NCBI GenBank assembly: GCA_030762175.1
Contig: CM060840.1
Coordinates: forward strand, 43,034,001 to 43,098,000
Direction: 5' to 3'
Length of the DNA: 64,000 nucleotides
From: Metallyticus violacea
Lineage: Eukaryota; Arthropoda; Insecta; Mantodea; Metallyticidae
The position numbers and the translations under genes are program-made. The notes beneath the pieces were generated by a model, which saw nothing but the letters and a program-made list of their open reading frames with translations, had not been told where the DNA came from and did no database searches. Below, in pieces: positions 22,721-34,961 of this stretch (the first letter of the stretch is position 1; each line of letters opens with the position of its first letter).

Positions 22721-23691
22721 ATGGCGATTGGCGCTGAGAAAGCACATGGTGTACTTGAATTTCATTTGTCATAACAGTGCAACGACACTTCTGAACGAAG
22801 TTTAAAAAAGAAGCACCAAGTGCCAACTCCATTTGGCGATGATATGTGCAGTTTACAACTTCTGGATGCCTCTGTAAGGGAAATCAGCGGGTCAGCTTAC
22901 AGTGACCGAAAGAACTGTTCAGCTCATGCAGACGAGTTTTACATGTAGCACAAAAGTCGACGAACAGAACAAGCAGACAGCTGAACATTCCACAACCGAC
23001 TGTTTGGAAGATCCTTTGGAAACAGTTGCAACAGAAGCCTTGCCGCTTGCAATTGCTCCAAGCCCTTACGCGCTACTTACAACTAAATAAGGAAGAAGTT
23101 GGATTTGGTGAGAGACTTGTCTTCAGTGATGAAATAAAACTTTTTATGAATGGGTAAGTGAACAGACACAATGTGCGAATTCCTCACGCTATCGTGAGGC
23201 AAATTCGAGCCTCGCAAAAGGCAGACTCACAGTTTAAAGTTTACGATCCCTTTTTCTTCTGCGAAGAGACCATTACAAAACACGTGTATGTGGACACGCT
23301 TGAAAATTGGCTGATACCGCTGCTGGAGATTAACAGTGTGGATTTCCTCTACTAATAGGATGCCTACACCCCATTTCCCCACACTGTTCGCAAACTTTTA
23401 AACAGGAGATTGAGATACCGATTAATGAATCGTGGTGGGGGTGATGATCAGCAATTTCCATCATGACCTCCACGCTCTTTAGACCTAATCCCATGCACAC
23501 GTTTTGTGTGGGGCTACATCAAAGATTCAGTGTTTGTGCCTCCTTAACCAGCAAACCTACCAGAACTGCGAGCTCGCATCAACAATGTCTTTGGGCAAGT
23601 TGACAGAAACATGTTGCGTCGAGTGTGGGACAAACTTGATTATAGACTTGATCTGCACAATTAGTGGGAGGTACACATGGAGCACTTATAA
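22721..23691 (+). mobile_element. IS630/Tc1/mariner-superfamily transposase fossil (SPDLTPCDF type), nearly full length
   Basis: A decayed gene starting at ATG 22721 with several frameshifts. The N-terminal helix-turn-helix traces include a VLEFHLS motif near 22750 and a QLNIPQPTVWKIL motif near 22985. The catalytic part has FSDE (23128), VNRHNVRI (23157), DPFFFCEETIT (23246) and WGYIKDSVFVPP (23510). The tail is PELRARINNVFGQVDRNMLR. It ends with VHMEHL and a stop at 23689-23691. The usual CDF motif reads CTR, so the third catalytic Asp is lost. A terminal-repeat-like CAACCCTGCATA follows at 23800-23811. The left terminal repeat was not found. Confidence 0.88.
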
Positions 23692-23779
23692 TATGTCAAA
23701 AAGCTTGTTGAGTCTTTTTATATGCCAGGAAAGTTTAGTAATATTATGTCTAATAATATAATTATAGTAAATTTGTGAA

Positions 23780-23811
23780 ACCCCTTCAATCATTTATAAC
23801 AACCCTGCATA
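23780..23811 (+). mobile_element. Probable right terminal repeat of the preceding transposon
   Basis: The stretch ending CAACCCTGCATA resembles the ACAACCCTGTATA ends of elements of this group and lies about 90-120 bases after the transposase stop. A complementary left end is not visible. Confidence 0.45.
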
Positions 23812-24004
23812 AGGTGAGAACAGCTTCTGCGAAAATTTCGGAGGAGATGCAGATCTTACAATAAGAAATATTTTTTGTTGAACGATATTTTATCGCGATT
23901 GTTTAAGAGGTACCTATACATCGTTGAAGAAAACGAAGATGCTATGAATCTTTGGTAATTACGACATGATATTATTAATTTAATCAACAAGTAACCTTGG
24001 GCAC

Positions 24005-24330
24005 AGATTACAGATGGTTCAAAGTGTCTGTCCTGAACCTAATTACATTCATTACACAGTCGTAGCAGTGCCTGTTGGACTCCGCCAAACATCTCAGGAC
24101 TTCAATGCATATTTGCTCTATCACTGCGTGTCTTATATCAACTGGGGTTGTGTGCATGACACGCTGTACATGCTCTCAAATAAAAAATCTAAGGGCATTA
24201 AATAGGGTAGCTGTTTCCTGTAGCCTTCTCTTTATAATGTCGGTCAACTCAGGGAAAGCATTTTCAATGAATACCTGCATTCAACGGCACAGGCATTGGC
24301 TATGGACAAAGACACACGGCGAGGACAAGG
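24005..24330 (-). mobile_element. Transposase C-terminal fossil, second Tc1/mariner-superfamily lineage
   Basis: Minus-strand frames read LMPLDFLFES (the decayed PLDFFLWG block) and, after a frameshift, TPVDIRHAVIEQICIEVLRC. They end in a cysteine-containing tail of the C....G.H.EHL type near 24015. This matches the C-terminus of a transposase lineage also represented, by its N-terminal and central parts, at 47825-48570. Highly decayed. Confidence 0.5.
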
Positions 24331-27276
24331 TGGTATCAGTGGTTAAATGTTAGAATCAGTACACGTAAACATAAACAAAGAGGGTGCACAACTTCTGAAC
24401 GACGCGTCAAAGAATATAGGTTGTTTAAAAAAAAAGTACCTCATTCTGAGAAGTATCTTTCCCCCAAATTTGTTGCAGAGATTCGGATTCATTCTTTATT
24501 TAACTATATTTGCCTACATGAAACCGGCGATAAAATGATGCTCTCCCAACTATGTCGATTATTTTTAAGGTGTCAGTTATTTGGAAGTTCAAAGAGTTGT
24601 GTTTACCTGTGGGTCAGTTTATGATTCAAATTATATTCATTTCGGTTACATATGAGAAATATTGCTTGTAAACAATTTAAAATTCTTAAAATCCATCTAA
24701 ATATTTTCTAATGATGAATGTCATCCTGTAAATATAATACTGCGTAAAAGTTTTAGCTGCAAATTATTTTCCGTATTAAGGTCTTGATTTAAGATACCAT
24801 ATTACTATTTACTAGTTATTTTATACTTGAGCGTTTATAGATATAGGACATTACGTTACTCGTACATCATATCCAACTTTTCTACAATCCAAATTAAACT
24901 TCTGCAGAAGTAAACAAGGAGATAGTTGGAATTGAGACCTCAGTCACGTGATATTTGAAGTAAACTGTGACCGCTGACCAGTGCATCTTGGAGAACTTTG
25001 CCTTGAAACGTACTCTTAGATGTGGGCGTATTGTTGGATATACTCGGGCAACATGTTGACAAACGAGACTAATTTATCGAAAGTAGCCGGTCTAGCACGG
25101 TACATGGTGGCAGGGGCATTTGATTTATCGACTATCGAATTGCTTACTCTCTAGCTTTGGTAGCATGAGTCGCCTAGATTCTGCTTGTAAATAGAAGCAA
25201 GCTTGTCCCCAAAGGGTACAATTAAATTTCGCTTTCAAAAAATTCCCGTATCCATCGACAATTATTTAATATTTATGACCCTTTGTATTTGATTATTGGA
25301 TTGCTTCCTTCCCGCCTACTCTTTTTTTTAGATTCATTTACGACCGTAATTTTTGCTTGTTAGGTTGTTTTGAACCTTAAGTCCTGCATATGCCGCCTTA
25401 AAGGAGGATATCTTTCGTATTTTATGGGATATATAGTTATAAAACTCAAGGCCCGCTAAAAGTAAACATAATTAAAAGCTCACTTCATCCATCGGTTTCG
25501 CTTCCTGTTCATAATTTCGAAATCTTCTGATTGCAGATCCTCTACCAAATTATTCTCGCGGCATTTGTGTCGACAGCTATGAACACTAGTCTCCAGGCTA
25601 TGCAACATAATCTATAGTGTTGTGTGTTTTCCAAGTCTTATATCTTTCCCTATTACTTTTATTCGGCCTTTTTTCTCCTTATGAAAGAGGAAACTATGTA
25701 TGTACCTCTGGCTAACATACCCACACAGACCTACCAGTTCATTAACTATGTAAATCGAATGCGACTATAAATAATGATTTATCACGCTTGCGCTTGGCTC
25801 GGCCAGCCGATGCCTGCTTGTCCGGAACTCGAATAGTTTTTTTGGGCCCCGTAAATCAAAGATTCTGTCTGAGATAAACGAGGGGATGACGGTTTAAGGG
25901 TGAGAAGTGGGGAGAGGAAAGAGGGGTGTGGAAGCACAAGGCCTTTGTCAGACAATTTGAACGATGGACGAACGAAAGGAACAAGTTAAGTTTTAAATGG
26001 AAACCAAGAGAGCTATTACTTTAGGCAAGTTTTTCCTCTTGTGTGCACGGCCGAATACAGACCGTTTCAAGAACATCGCCACGGGACCGTAGCATCGGAA
26101 GAGACCTCCAATGCACGACGTTTGTAGAAGAGTGGTAAGCGACTTTTCTGCGTGTGGCAATTCTTACTACCGTATTTTATGCATTGTTTAATGAAACATA
26201 TACATTTGTCGTGACAAATGTGCTGCAGTGTCGCGGAAAATGATATATGCTGGGAAACGGTGATGTGTACATGGTTAGAGTGGAACGTGGGACCTACAAC
26301 AAAACAGCACCTACCGCCGAGTAATCGCTGTGCAAGAGTCACTGTAGATTAACATCATTATTTTTATCCCACACTGCGAGGCATGCAACTCAGTTATTTA
26401 ATTCTCACGGCGAATTTCGGAACGTCAACAGTGACGAAAAGCGCAGGACAACAAGGAAGATTAGCATTCAAGACGTATCCCTCTTGTCAACAAAATAATG
26501 AGGAAAACCAGTTAAAGAAACGGTAAGTTCGTGCACAACTCTAACAATATATTCATATTGCGTGCTCTAAAACCTTTGCCTCTTATTGCAACATCCTTTT
26601 AAGGAAATGCTGAATTTAATAAATGTAAGTTTAGTCCCTTCAGCACAGACTTCACAGTGTAGTCTTCGGTCAAAGTAAATGATAGCACCCATCTCCGTTC
26701 CTGTATTAGGTTAGGTTAACTCTTTTAGTTCATTTACTGTTTTACTTCATTATGAGTTCCAAATATTTTAAATTGTTTATATTGTTTAAATAAGAAAGAT
26801 GGTAAAGGAAAGGCTGTAGGTCACATCGTTCTGACGGATTAGCATCTTTTAAAGCTGCTTTTGGAGAGTTAACAAGAAAAGTAAACACGATTTTAATAAA
26901 GGACAATTCCTTCTGCTAATGCTTACAAAAAAGGTCATGGTATGCTGACACAAGCAAACCGACCAGACTAAGTTAATTTGAAGGACCTAAATATTATACG
27001 TTGTTGAGGTGTCATGTTAATACATGAGCCCAGTTCCAATAACCCAGTAAAATATCCTTCCTGTTTGTTTGTGGTTTGTTTTTCAGTGCACTAATGCAAC
27101 AGTGTTACGGTGTGTTGAATCCGAGAGGCCTAAACGGTACATGCTGAATCATCAAACATAAGGTGCTTTAATCAATATATCGTTGAGATTGTGGCAGAAA
27201 TCACGAAGTAAAATTGTGTTTTAGAGATATAACGATTTTTGAGATTTCTTCTTGGCTAACAGATGTAATATTGAAC
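24331..27276. other. About 3 kb without a recognised gene
   Basis: AT-rich DNA with GC-richer patches at 25780-26120 and 26240-26340. Short frames on both strands lack conserved motifs. One TTAGGTTAGG motif near 26706 is the insect telomere unit twice, not an array. Confidence 0.45.
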
Positions 27277-27552
27277 CTTTTTTTTTAATGGTGTTTAATG
27301 CCCGTTTTTACTACTAAGGCACCACAGGCGGTGAACACTGGTGATACATGAAATGAAATTATATATTGGGAAAGAATTTTTTAAGGAAGGAAACGTTCCA
27401 GATCTAAGTTTAGGGTACCTCCCCGGCATTTGCCAGTTATGAGGACTGAGGAAAACCTGGAAAAAAACCCCAGTCAGGAAGGACGGTCCTGGCGGGATTC
27501 GAACCCCAGACCTCCCGCTCACGAGTCCGCTCCTTAACGACCTCGGTGGCGG
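27277..27552 (-). mobile_element. SINE-B copy 5
   Basis: Minus orientation, nearly full length. Box B (GGTTCGAATCCC-like) is at about 27495-27506. The head has lost about seven bases so that CCTCGG joins TGGCGG directly. Flanks GTAATATTGAAC (left) and GTATATTGGAC (right) may be a mutated target duplication. Confidence 0.9.
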
Positions 27553-28068
27553 TATATTGGACTTAATATAATATATCTGTTACATAGAACATAGGAATAC
27601 CACCTCATGAGTTTCTGCCAGACTATAAGTTTCATTTAATCCATACTATTCCCATTGCTGCAAAAATGGTAATATATAAAATGTTTATTTTATTGTATCT
27701 TTTCCATTTAAAGAATGGGGGAAAAGATTTTACGTCTAATATACGCTGTTAGCAGCAGTGAAGATCAGACAGTGCACAAATTCCCGCCATTTCAATGTCT
27801 GTGCTTTTTGTGAACAGTCTAAATTGAAATTACCACTGAACGGGATATCATTATGCGAATCGTAAGTACTATTACATGAATTATGTACATGCTAGTAACA
27901 TACTAATTGCATGATAAGTATTTCTATGAATGGTTTTACCAAAATACACTCGCTTAACAATACATCAGTACTTTTTGTTATCATTGTTAGAGGCTATGTT
28001 TAGATGCCCCATTTTAGTCAACTATGTAAATGTTGTGCCTGTTTTCATTGCAATTTTTTTTTTAATTT
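27553..28068. other. No feature recognised; pyrimidine tract and AG before the piggyBac frame
   Basis: AT-rich DNA. A long T-run ending TTTCAG at about 28069 looks like a splice acceptor in front of the piggyBac-like frame. Confidence 0.4.
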
Positions 28069-28446
28069 CAGACTAACTGACAATGATATAATCGGAATAC
28101 TGGTGACTGATGATATACTAAAAGCATCAGTGTATATATCTGCTCCTGGAAATGATTTTCTTGGTGATGAAGATAGTGGTTTAGTTGACTTAAATCGTCT
28201 CATTAGAAATTAGCTACGAGGAGATGGAGAATTACACGCAGATGGGATTACTTCTTATGGCATGGTGGACATTATCGTAGTAGAAGAAGAGGCAACGTGC
28301 ATGATGTTACAGACCCTAGCTCGTCAAGGTAACGTCTTTTCTGGGATATAGGAATTAACACTCATTATCATGGTGTAGCAAACCACTCTCCAGAAGCACA
28401 TTTGAAGAACTTATTGGACATTTAATGTTTGTGATAATAATGAATT

Positions 28447-28485
<39 letters not shown>

Positions 28486-29000
28486 CTACAATTCTACCTC
28501 TGTGGTCAATGATAAATGAAAGGTGGCTACACTTCTTTCATCAAAATGCAAACCTATCCATTGATGAATCCATGACCTTCTATTATAGTTGCAATTGCAC
28601 CAAACATCTTGTTATAGGACCCAAATTAGAATGAAGAATTAGAATTAGAATGAAGACATTGTTTTAATGTTTCCTCTAAATGCACCAGCGAATAATGCGT
28701 ACCAGCTTTATGTCTCGCTCCTGATAAAGGCAAGCAATGTTAAAATTGCTTACATCCATAAGATTAGTTGTTCAAACATACATGGGTCTCAAGCAGAGCG
28801 TAAAATACAGAGGTCTCCTACAATTGTTAAGAAGAGGATACCAGAATAATTAAAGCTTGATGACTATAATCACATCATTATTAAAAGAACACACAAGTGA
28901 GATGTGGAAATGCCATAAGAACACTATGAAAACATGTTAAATTGTAAAGTTGGCTGCCATGCAATTTGCTTCGAGAAGTTCCACACCTAAGTATTTGTAA
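28069..29000 (+). mobile_element. piggyBac-type transposase fossil
   Basis: Plus-strand pieces follow the order of a piggyBac-like (PGBD, DDE_Tnp_1_7) protein. The N-terminal acidic part reads LTDNDIIGILVTDD and then DEDSGLVD (28069-28200). At about 28490-28620 comes the catalytic-domain segment NLSIDESMTFYYSCNC. A NNAYQLY motif is near 28690. At the end (about 28895-28990) a Cys/His cluster, CHKNTMKTC followed by CHAICFEKFH, resembles the C-terminal cysteine-rich finger of the family. Large internal parts are missing, including the first catalytic region, and a 32-base A-run sits inside. No TTAA-flanked ends were identified. Confidence 0.85.
28449..28480. repeat. Poly(A) run, 32 bases, inside the piggyBac fossil
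   Basis: A pure A-run between non-adjacent parts of the piggyBac coding region. Confidence 0.9.
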
Positions 29001-29959
29001 AAAATCTTTTGCAGGCAGTATAATTTTAATTGGTATATATATTCAAATAAAAATGTTTAATTTTCAAATTTTGAAATATGCAAATCTCAGGAATAAGTAT
29101 GAAATAAGAATTGCACTAAATAGTGTAATTTCATATCAGTAACAATTATTTTAAAGTATAGACATTACATAAATAGTTTAATCATCATTTAGAGTTGCCC
29201 AAATATGCAAAACAATAATTAAGTATTGAGAAATACTATAATTACATCACATGAGTACAATTATATAAGTACAGTTTTTCTTTAATGAAATTAGTTCGTA
29301 GTATCCTCCCATTGCCATTGCCCCATTTTCGGGGCGGCACTTCTAGGAAAAAACGGGAGTAAGATTTAAAAAAAAATAAATTATATTAATATCTAACATA
29401 CACAAACGATGAGAAATACAAAGGAGAAATATAATTTTACCAAATAAAAATACTTTGGAATATATACAATAATACAATAGTGTAAATATCTCAAAACAGC
29501 CATTTTGAACTCAAAGAGATTTCTGCCAGAATGACGTCGACATGATTCCAACAATCAAAACAATGTCAAAGTTTGTTGACAAGGGAAACATAATCATAAC
29601 GCAAGAAACGTGCATCATGAAAGAAGTATGACGTTTCTGAAGTTGAAACATAAAGAAATGAAGCAATTTTCAATTACAAATAATTTACTGATTAGAAATA
29701 AATTGTAGATAATTTTATTCCATTTAATTGAAGCTTTGTGAGCCACAAGATGTGTAGCCGGAAACTAAAAAGGAAACAGAAAAACAGAAAGTAGTTTCAA
29801 AAAAGCAAAAGCAAATTCGCTGTATTACATCAAGTGAACACCAGGCATTTCAAACTCCCGCCAAGGGAAGATAATACTTTGAGTAGGTGCTGACATTTGA
29901 CAACAAATGGTAGGCTTACTGGATTGAAACCAAACGACAGGTCTTTCAGCTATGTGCAC
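29001..29959. other. No gene recognised
   Basis: Very AT-rich. Might contain the outer ends of the flanking piggyBac or mariner fossils, but no inverted repeat was recognised. Confidence 0.4.
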
Positions 29960-30830
29960 TGTAGAAGAGCAAAGTCAAAGAGTAATTCATAAAAGGATGT
30001 TATGGGGACAAATATATTAGTGAGAGAAGAGTGTACGAGAGGATAGGTGCGTTTAAAAGCGGATATATGTAAATCATTGAAGAGCAGCACTCTGGTTGTC
30101 TTACCATGGCCATTAGTGATGAAAATGTGGGACACGTTGGTGTCATGATTCGAGAGAACATGCGAATTTCTTCAGAAGATTTAGACAGGAAATTGAGTAG
30201 TTCTCAAGTACCACAAATTGTGTGTCCAGTGGGTGTACAGGATGCTCACTAATGAGCACAAGATGATGTGTGTGCAAACTTCTACACCCGATATAACCAG
30301 AAAGGGACGACTTCTCGGCAGGTATCGTCACAAGGGACGAAACCTGGATGCTTCATTATGAGCCAAAAAGCAGAGTGCAGTCTTCAAAATGACAACACTC
30401 GTCTATTCCGAACAAGAAAAAGTTCAATCTCAGCCCTCCAGCGGAAAAGCCCTTTTCACTTTCCTTTAGAATATGAATGAGCCGATTTTTGAGAAATTTT
30501 AGGAAAGGAACGGAACAGTAAAGCAATCGCAATGCTAGAGAACAAGCTGAAACCAGCAACACAGAACCGTCGCAGAGGGCTTTTGTTAAAAGATGTTTTT
30601 ATCCTTCAGGACAACGCGTGCTCCCACACCGCCGCTGCAACTCTTTGGAAATTGAGATTTCAGATCTTACAGCATTGCCCATACAGCCCTTATCTTGCTC
30701 CATGCGTTTGGATCCCTGAAGAACGCTTTGAGGGAACGACGATTTTAATGTGATGACGAGGTCAAAGAAGCGGTTGAAGACACAGTCAAAAACATTTTTA
30801 TGGGGGGAAAAATGTTGGTGCTCCGGTGTG
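29960..30830 (+). mobile_element. Mariner transposase fossil, most of the coding length
   Basis: Plus-strand frames cover the N-terminal part (an EQRVIHKRM trace near 29970, GAFKSG at 30045, SDENVGHVGVMIRENMRIS at 30115-30172). Then come a degraded TRDETW-like catalytic motif near 30335, MLENKLKPATQNRRRGLLL (30532-30588), LQDNACSHTAAATL with the second catalytic Asp (about 30607-30648) and YSPYLAPC (30682-30705). The usual Asp after APC has been replaced. A DEVKEAVED tail follows near 30757. Many stops and frameshifts. A T-run at 30910-30927 follows the coding remnant. Confidence 0.88.
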
Positions 30831-30892
30831 AGTAATATATTGAAAATGAGAGTGATTATATCGAAAATCGACTTTATTTGTATCTAAAATTG

Positions 30893-30894
30893 AA

Positions 30895-30927
<33 letters not shown>
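30893..30927. repeat. (AT)n plus T-run
   Basis: A short AT microsatellite running into a poly(T) stretch after the mariner fossil. Confidence 0.85.
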
Positions 30928-30928
<1 letters not shown>

Positions 30929-30930
30929 TA

Positions 30931-31611
30931 AAATACAGTTTGCTGGTACTTTTTGAAACACTGTTGAATACGAGAGTTACGTGACAAAACTCTAGTGTGT
31001 CGATCATGGCGCCTCCTATTTTGTGATTCGCATGTAATATTTAATTGGGTATTTCAGATGGTTCAAATGTGATTGTAAATTCTATGTCCCTAACCGTGAC
31101 CTTTCTTGTTAGTAGTTTTACAGAAACCTAACCTAATTATGTGTGTACCTGAAACTAAATTCCTGAGTCGTCTTCTGGCGATTTGTAGAACAATATGCAG
31201 ATCAAAGGTACTCCATTAATTATGTTATCACTCAACAATAACATTAAAAGCCCTAATATAAAACATACTGCTGATTAAAGGAATATACAGTTACTCACAA
31301 TTTTAACCCTCGTGATAGCACATTTTACCTAATTAACTACAATTAGTTAATGTACCCAAAATGCTAGTTTATTTACATATTACGTGAACATCATGAAGAA
31401 TATTGAGAATTATTATTCTTAAAAGCGTAAAATATCCGTTTTAAAATGCCCAAGTATGCACTTAAAATGTCAAATGCTTGAGAGTCTCTGAAATAATTCA
31501 TTATAGCAGATCCCATGAGGATTATAAGAGAAAATATTCAAATTATTTGGTTTAACAATAAACAGAAATTTCTTAGTATTCCTGTAACTGAGCGCATGGA
31601 ACTTCTAACAC
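30931..31611. other. No gene recognised
   Basis: AT-rich DNA between mariner and hAT fossils. Contains one CCTAACCTAA motif near 31128. Confidence 0.4.
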
Positions 31612-31960
31612 GGTAATTTTTCAAATTTTGAAATGTCCAACTTATTTCTTGTGTCCATAAAAATAAACTTGTAGCTAGAAAAAATCCTTTCCACACCACA
31701 TGAAGTGAGGGGGCAAAACCTCTAATACCATAACATGTTAGGATTAACGTCCACATTAATGCTAATTTCCCTGAGCTTCTGCATGCCATCGTGTTTTGTT
31801 AAAACATGTGCCAATTTGTGTTTAATAACTTCATCCATCCATTTAATTTAATTCGGGGTTTTATAATTTGTTCCTTGATATCCTTGTTGCAATAACACTT
31901 TACTAAGTTCCTGGTAAAACTTATCTATCAAATTGAACTGGGTTTCTAAACAGTTGCCCA
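31612..31960 (-). mobile_element. hAT-type transposase fossil, C-terminal dimerisation region
   Basis: A minus-strand frame reads IDKFYQELSKVLLQQGYQ (about 31931-31878), then KLREISINVDVNPNMLWY. After one in-frame stop it reads FCPLTSCGVERIFSSYKFIF and TRNKLDISKFEKL. The P.TSC.VER.FS.YK.I..D.R motif followed by an NLEK-like helix is the signature of the hAT dimerisation domain. Only the C-terminal third or less is present and the frame is interrupted. A minus frame that starts at 31789 is a shifted shadow of this. Confidence 0.8.
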
Positions 31961-32007
31961 ATGTCTGTTTTTCTTAATAAGCATTTTGTTTTTGTGTGCT
32001 TCTCTGT

Positions 32008-32298
32008 TGATTTGATTTATTTACGCACGCTCTTTAACATCTCGGGTCATCAGCGTCCCATTCAATCCAGGGCGTGAAACAGCCGACAAATTTTGTTCAG
32101 AGGCCTCTTCTTTCAGGCTAGAGGTTCTTTTTCGTTCGTAAATATACGACACAGGACCCACGACTTTACTTCCCTTCCGAAGGAAGCCGTACTTAGTTTT
32201 TACGCTCGAAAAAATCCGTCAATCCTGGCCAGGTTTGAACCCGAGATCTTGGATTTAGGAGGCAAGTGTGGTAACCACTATACCACCAGGACCGAGGA
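32008..32298 (-). mobile_element. SINE-A copy 5, full length
   Basis: Minus orientation, complete from the GGTCCTGGTGGTATAGTGGT head (right end) to the GATGTTAAAGAGCGTGCG 3' end. Flanked by GCTTCTCTG (31999-32007) and GCTTCCCTG (32299-32307), a 9-base target duplication with one mismatch. Confidence 0.93.
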
Positions 32299-32307
32299 GC
32301 TTCCCTG

Positions 32308-34599
32308 CCCTATATTTTGAACCTCTTGATGATGTTCTTGTTACGTTTAACCCACAACGTAGAAACGATCATCAGCAATACTTTCTAAGAGGTTATTATT
32401 CAAAGTTCAAATTGCCAAAAGATTCTTAAAATTTGAAATAGAAAAACTAACACTATTTCAACGTAATGAAATTAAATTCGATAGATATTAAGCATTGAAA
32501 TATTTAAAAAAAAATTGTTTTTCATTTCTGCAAAGTACATTGTCATCGTAGCTTAAGCATTATGCATTCTTGAACCAAGACACTTTTACTGAATTTTTAT
32601 GTTGGCATTTTGAATTTTTTTCATGGAACTCCAACTGCCTCCAACTTACATATAATGCAGAACACAAAGACTGCTGAACACACACTTTCGTCTATTTACC
32701 TCCAATGCACAATGTTGCCAATCTTATATAAGTTCCGCTAGGTAGATACAGATGGCTGTGCGTATGTTGCATATTTCGCCTTTGATCAGAAAGCTACAAG
32801 CGGTGTTCGGGACAAGAAAAATTATAAATAAGCACAAAATACGACCTTGATGTCGAAATAGGCACTAACTTCCATATATGCACCACAAATATATGTTAAT
32901 CATGAAACATGTCAATATTAAATTTTATTAAGATATACTGCCTCGACACAAATATTCATTTGCACATATTTCTCATCACTAACCATGATTCTTGGGATGC
33001 TTCTACCTTTTTATCGTACATGTGAGTCTAGTTCACTATTAAGTCTTTGCTATAACCGATTTTCCATTTCTAATGCATGTATTTTTGCAAAACATTGAAA
33101 TACTGTGGCTGTATAGTCACATTCATACGTAATTTTAAGCTATAGTGTGAAGACAGCAAATGTAAAACAGACAAACATATTTTTCTGAAAGCATAGTGTA
33201 GGTATATCTGAACTGTCAATTGTGGAATAAATGTTTTAATATGTACCTAGAGTCTTCTGAATCTAGAAATTTAATTATATTAATCGATAATATAAGTTTT
33301 ATAATGTACGTGTATATAAAGTAGGAAAGGGGATCAATGAAGGTCCTCTTAACCTTAGAAAGATTGCGACTTTTGTTTAAATATATTTGCCATATTGCTA
33401 TTTATAAGATAATCATTATGTTATTTGCACAATCCTGTATCGCAAGAATTCAACTAACAAGTTCTCCCGGCATATGATAAACATTAAAAGATTATTCATG
33501 AAACTTAGGCATAAGACATGTAAGCTTAAGAACTTGAATGGGACTATTCACAATTACTTACATAGATAGCTGACAGATGTTAATAGATGTTCTAGGTTAC
33601 GACTATTTTCTGAATGGAAACCTTTTTCGATAGATTCGTGCCGCTGCAGCCCTTTTACGATACGTTTCACAGTAAATGAGTAGCGTTTCAAGATACTCTG
33701 CATTGCTTAACTGTGCCATCTTAAAAACTGACGTCTTTTGTTTCAAAGATAAACAAACAGTTGAAAGTAGCTCTTAAAACAACTGAAGGTATGGATTAAA
33801 CCACACGCAAGGTGTTCGACTCATCCGTAGAGTTGTGTATACAGAAGACTGAAATTTATTACAGCAAACAAATGTTAACATTTGAAGAACATGTGCTATT
33901 TTCCACAAGAAACACTACCAAATTTAAATGAATCGCATAAACCATGTTTTAAAAATGTAACAAATTATTGGTATTTTCTTTTTTTTAAAAAAAACCGCTT
34001 CCAAAACGGAAAATTACATAAAATTGTTTGTTCTATTCGTCACAAAGAATCAACTTGTATAAGGAAAATTATGATCCTCCTTTATTCTATATTAAAAACA
34101 AGGTCAAAATAGTGAAGAATCTAAAAGTTTCTTTATAAATTTTTAATTTTCTTATGAGTCAGATATACCATTTCGGTCTCATATCTTTCAATATCTATAC
34201 ATGTTTTTTTTTATTGCACTGTAATTCGAAGTTAGTTTCAGAATTCTGTTTATATATTTAATTAATTACTTTTTTGTATCTCTATTACTCAATTATCTAT
34301 GTTTAATGCTAATATATATTACAAAAAACTAGATAAATTATGTCTACGGACTAGGACCATCATAGCTCATTGCACGGGAAATAAAAATAAGTTCTTGGTT
34401 GCTAATAAGCGGACTTCATAACTAGACGATGTTGATGATGTTGTTACCTGGAACATTTCGTAATTACCCAGACTTTCTTGGTCAATGTTGTAACTTGTCC
34501 CCTCTTTAGTTGAACCATTTCAATCACACAGCAGCAGTGGTCAGTAAATAAGCAAAGCGACATCTAAGTACACATTTATTTATAACAACGCTTTTATGT
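32308..34599. other. About 2.3 kb of AT-rich DNA, no gene recognised
   Basis: No conserved frame or repeat family. The frame at 33882-34112 is Lys/Asn-rich, as expected from base composition. Confidence 0.45.
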
Positions 34600-34910
34600 G
34601 TTTTACGGATGGTAAGCCTACTGGTCTCCAGGTGATCCGGGTTTGATCCCAGCGCCCTTAAGTGGGATTTATGGCGGACGAAGCGGCGGCTGAACATGTT
34701 TCCTCTGGGTGCTCCTGTTTCCTCTATCACTCATTCCACTGCTCCCTATCATCACCTCATCTTCATCTTTACATCATTTAGCGTTAAGTAGTCCATCAAT
34801 TCTCGGTGCGTGCATTGTTACTGCCCTCTACCGCCCGTTTTCGGGACTTGTGTGCCTGGCTGGCAAAGAGTCGCAATTAGAACTCACACGCTCACAAACT
34901 TTTAAGTACC

Positions 34911-34913
<3 letters not shown>
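34600..34913 (+). repeat. SINE-C copy 2
   Basis: A tRNA-like head (TACTGGTCTCCAGGTGATCC, then box B-like GGGTTTGATCCC at about 34639) is followed by CTTAAGTGGGATTTATGGCG, shared with 19190-19350. The element ends in the AAT microsatellite that follows, which may have grown from its tail. Confidence 0.65.

Positions 34914-34959
<46 letters not shown>
34914..34959. repeat. (AAT)n microsatellite
   Basis: About 15 AAT units at the 3' end of SINE-C copy 2. Confidence 0.9.

Positions 34960-34961
<2 letters not shown>

Noticed and set aside
15260..31140. TTAGGTTAGG / CCTAACCTAA motifs as interstitial telomere repeats
   Set aside because: Each site has only two units, common by chance in insect DNA; no array is present.
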